Shown in pieces: positions 61,913 through 64,000 of a stretch of DNA of 64,000 nt. How positions within the stretch are numbered: position 1 is the stretch's first letter; each line of letters starts with the position of its first letter. Origin of the DNA: Symbiodinium natans (Eukaryota > Sar > Dinophyceae > Suessiales > Symbiodiniaceae). Under the pieces are notes generated by a model, which worked only from the letters and a program-made list of their open reading frames with translations, did no database searches and was not told the DNA's origin. The stretch lies in NCBI GenBank assembly GCA_905221605.1, contig CAJNDS010000001.1:1654525-1718524 (forward strand). Direction: 5' to 3'. The translations under genes were made by a program, and so were the position numbers.

Positions 61913-62084
61913 CTATGTAGTGGTTTAGGGTTTAGGGTTTAGGGTTTAGGGATTAGGGTTTAGGGTTTAGGGTTTGCATGAGTTTGGGGTTTAGGGTTTT
62001 GGGGCTTTAGGGTTTAGGGTTTAGGGCTTTAGGGTGTAATTGTAGGTCTTGAGGGTTTAGGCGTAGGGATGTTTAGGGTTTAGG

Positions 62085-62270
62085 GCTGGGGCATGTTCGG
62101 GGGTCAGGGTTGGGGGCTTCGGGGAGTTTGTGTGCTCGGGCTGAGTGTAAGATGCCCCCACGCGCGAGAGCGAAAAAGCTGTGGTGACTTGAAGATTTAA
62201 GGCTTGCACGGGCTCTGGGGCTGTTGCAAACTCGGGTCTGTAAAGTTTTCAGAACCGGAACCCTCACAAA
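62085..62270 (-). CDS. Candidate exon, about 50 codons
   Basis: Reads VLKTLQTRVCNSPRARASLK, SSSHHSFFALARGGILHSAR, AHKLPEAPNPD, running into degenerate telomere units. Confidence 0.45.
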
Positions 62271-62477
62271 GAGAACCCTTAGCCCCTTAAACCCTAAACC
62301 CCAAACCCTAAACCCTACTTCAAACCCCAAGCCCTAACCCCCAAACCCTTAACCCTATTCTAGCGGAGCACCCAGCCCAATACCCCCTGAACTCAGGAAT
62401 GTACCTTGTAAATTGTGTAGGGATCCTCAATATAACTTAAGGCATATCGTTGGGTATTGCAACCCTAAACCCTAAAC

Positions 62478-62554
62478 CCTTTTGCAAGTCTGCGGAGCTT
62501 CAAGGTAACGCCCTCCACTTCCACTTTCTGCAGCGATACCTTGATTCCAGCGTC
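62478..62554 (-). CDS. Candidate internal exon with telomere-type donor
   Basis: Acceptor GCGAG|GAC, DAGIKVSLQKVEVEGVTLKL, RRLAK, donor AAAGG|GTTTAGGG. Alternating hydrophobic/charged beta-like pattern. Confidence 0.55.
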
Positions 62555-62689
62555 CTCGCGTTAGGGTTTTGGGGTTTAGGTTTAGGTTTCAGGTTTTAGG
62601 GTTTAGGGTTTAGGGTATACGGTTTAGGGTTTAGGGTTCAGGGTTTAGGGTTTAGGATTTAGGGTTTAGGGTTTAGAATTTGGGTTGTT

Positions 62690-63560
62690 GTCAAAATGCT
62701 TGTTCCCGAAATTGACGTTAAAGCGGAACTCCCTCGGTGCCGCCTTATGTCCTGAAGGAAAAAGAAGCTGATTGAGATGGAGTAGCAAACGCGACATTTG
62801 AAGGATCCAAGCATGATTTCCTAGAAAGGGTGCTAGCGCGGACCATTTTTCAAGCGCTGCTGTCGGACGAGTCGTCACAAGAACTGCTAGTGTTACTGCT
62901 ACATACTGCTACTGCTGGAGTTCTGGCGCGAGCGAAGGTTTCTCCGCTGTCGCCACTTGCGGGGCTCGAGCTCCAGCAAGCATAGCACTCTCGGTTCTTT
63001 GTGGTGTGCTAGAAGAGGAATGGGCCATGGTCTGCCGGGGGAGGTTGCGCTGACATTTTGCTAGCGCCGTGCTAGCGCGGCGCTAGCGCAAAACACTGTG
63101 CCGGATTTTCCAAGATCTGATACTACGACGTGATGAACGACGAAAACAAGCCAGGAGCAGCAAATGTACCAAGTATAGCAAGGATATCGTTTCTTTCTTG
63201 TCATCGTTTTTCCTAGAAGAACTTCTATCCTGGCAACAGGGGCCACGTCAATTCATAACGAAGAGGCGCGGGGTTATTACACCACCCCGGATGTTGTACG
63301 CATATTTCGGGTGGTGCGCCTGGCTGGGCCTTCTCAATCAATCTCTGTTGGGTTCGCTTAGTGGTGGTGACATGCGAAATTTGAAATAATGTTTCTTACT
63401 CTTACCTAGCGTGAACCTAGCGTTTTCCTAGCGCCACACTGGGGTTTTAGGGGATCCCCCTCGGTGCCGCCTTATAGCAAAGACATGAAATCAGACCGGC
63501 CAAACCAATTAATGTAATTTAAAGTAACTGAGCAGACACGCGAATTTTGAACGCAACCCA
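62690..63560. other. Array-free stretch with clustered CTAGCG motifs and 18-bp direct repeats
   Basis: CCCTCGGTGCCGCCTTAT occurs at 62731-62748 and 63458-63475. Between them CTAGCG occurs at least seven times (for example GTGCTAGCGCGGCGCTAGCG near 63071, and CCTAGCGTGAACCTAGCG near 63406). Short ORFs (62666-62878, 63061-63246 on minus, 63198-63389 on plus) are not convincing. It could be an inserted element bounded by the direct repeats. Confidence 0.5.
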
Positions 63561-63627
63561 TTTAGGGTTTAGTGTTTAGGGTTTGCTTAGGAATCCTTCA
63601 TCCCTGCACCCCTCGGGTTTGCCAGGG

Positions 63628-63629
<2 letters not shown>

Positions 63630-63668
<39 letters not shown>
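63630..63668 (+). repeat. Poly-G tract
   Basis: 39-bp run in GGTTGGGG context. Confidence 0.95.
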
Positions 63669-63669
<1 letters not shown>

Positions 63670-63869
63670 GGGAGGGTGTTGGGGGATGTCCGGTTTAGCG
63701 AGGTTTTAGAGTATGTGGGTAAAAAGGGGCCCTGAACCCTAAACCCTAAACCCTAAACCGCCCTAAACCCCAAACCCTGATACCTAAACCCTGGCGAGTC
63801 GAAGGCCGATCAGTATCAATATCAATTTAAATACATATATACATAATGCGGTTATGTTTGTGAGTATTG

Positions 63870-63975
63870 TGCTATTGTTTTTGTTGGTATTATTCTTCTT
63901 CGTGTTGCTATTGTTATTGTTATTGTTATTGTTATTTTTATTGTTATTGTTATTGTTATTCTTCTTCTTAGTATT
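63870..63975 (+). repeat. (ATTGTT)n microsatellite
   Basis: ATT/GTT hexamer runs with CTTCTTC interruptions. The Asn-rich minus ORF is an artefact. Confidence 0.95.
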
Positions 63976-64000
63976 ATGATTAATCATGGATATATGTGTA

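Larger units (their letters stand above)
1378..62680. repeat. Pervasive interstitial telomere-type arrays (TTTAGGG / CCCTAAA)
   Basis: Well over a hundred arrays of 2-20 units in both orientations, separated by roughly 80-400 bp of other sequence. Exact and degenerate units (TTCAGGG, TTTGGGG, TTTCGGG, TGTAGGG, TCTAGGG) are mixed. The unit is the telomere repeat of dinoflagellates and plants, but the alternating orientation and internal position show this is not a chromosome end. Selected long arrays are listed separately. The islands 46.9-52.4 kb and 62.7-63.5 kb are nearly free of them. Confidence 0.95.

Noticed and set aside
1378-62680. Chromosome end or subtelomere
   Set aside because: Arrays are short, in both orientations and interspersed with exons and elements across the whole window.
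63784-63987. Asn-rich 67-codon ORF
   Set aside because: Translation of an ATT/GTT microsatellite.

Overview
The window looks like nuclear DNA of a dinoflagellate, probably of the Symbiodinium type (inference). The reasons are: hundreds of short interstitial TTTAGGG / CCCTAAA arrays, which is the dinoflagellate (and plant) telomere unit; a protein with the FNQSLENV-type 22-residue leucine-rich repeat familiar from Symbiodinium proteomes; intron ends that include GT, GC and possibly GA donors; and coding signal that lies mostly on one strand. I see no bacterial operon, rRNA, CRISPR, convincing tRNA or dinoflagellate spliced-leader gene.

The window first looks gene-less because almost no long ORFs exist. 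Reading the non-repetitive spacers between telomere-like arrays shows that many of them are coding-like pieces of 40-140 nt on the minus strand, bounded by plausible splice sites. In nine places neighbouring pieces join in a consistent reading phase: 1367-1 (UBL + LRR gene), 9846-9186, 18247-17815, 25287-24748, 26166-25826, 40223-38983, 48422-48056, 59378-59007 and 61452-60899. The simplest reading is a set of intron-rich genes, transcribed right to left, whose introns are packed with telomere-like arrays and small foldback elements. Their functions are mostly unknown. Several telomere-type repeats supply the splice signal itself: donor G|GTTTAGGG, acceptor TTTAG|GG.

Layout: 1-1.4 kb, 5' part of the UBL-LRR gene. 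1.4-46.9 kb, mosaic of arrays, foldback elements and small exons. 46.9-52.5 kb, an array-poor island with larger exons, including a coiled-coil protein at 50049-50648 and the start of another gene at 48422. 52.5-62.6 kb, mosaic again. 62.7-63.6 kb, an array-free stretch with repeated CTAGCG motifs. 63.6-64 kb, poly-G and an ATT/GTT microsatellite.

The repeat fraction has at least five small inverted-repeat families (called A to E here), some with nearly identical copies tens of kb apart, and one mariner-like element with a TA duplication nested in a family A copy. Limits: exon calls rest on translation by eye, splice signals and phase. GC-rich 20-40 codon segments are often open in more than one frame, so unsupported single exons carry modest confidence and a few could be on the other strand.
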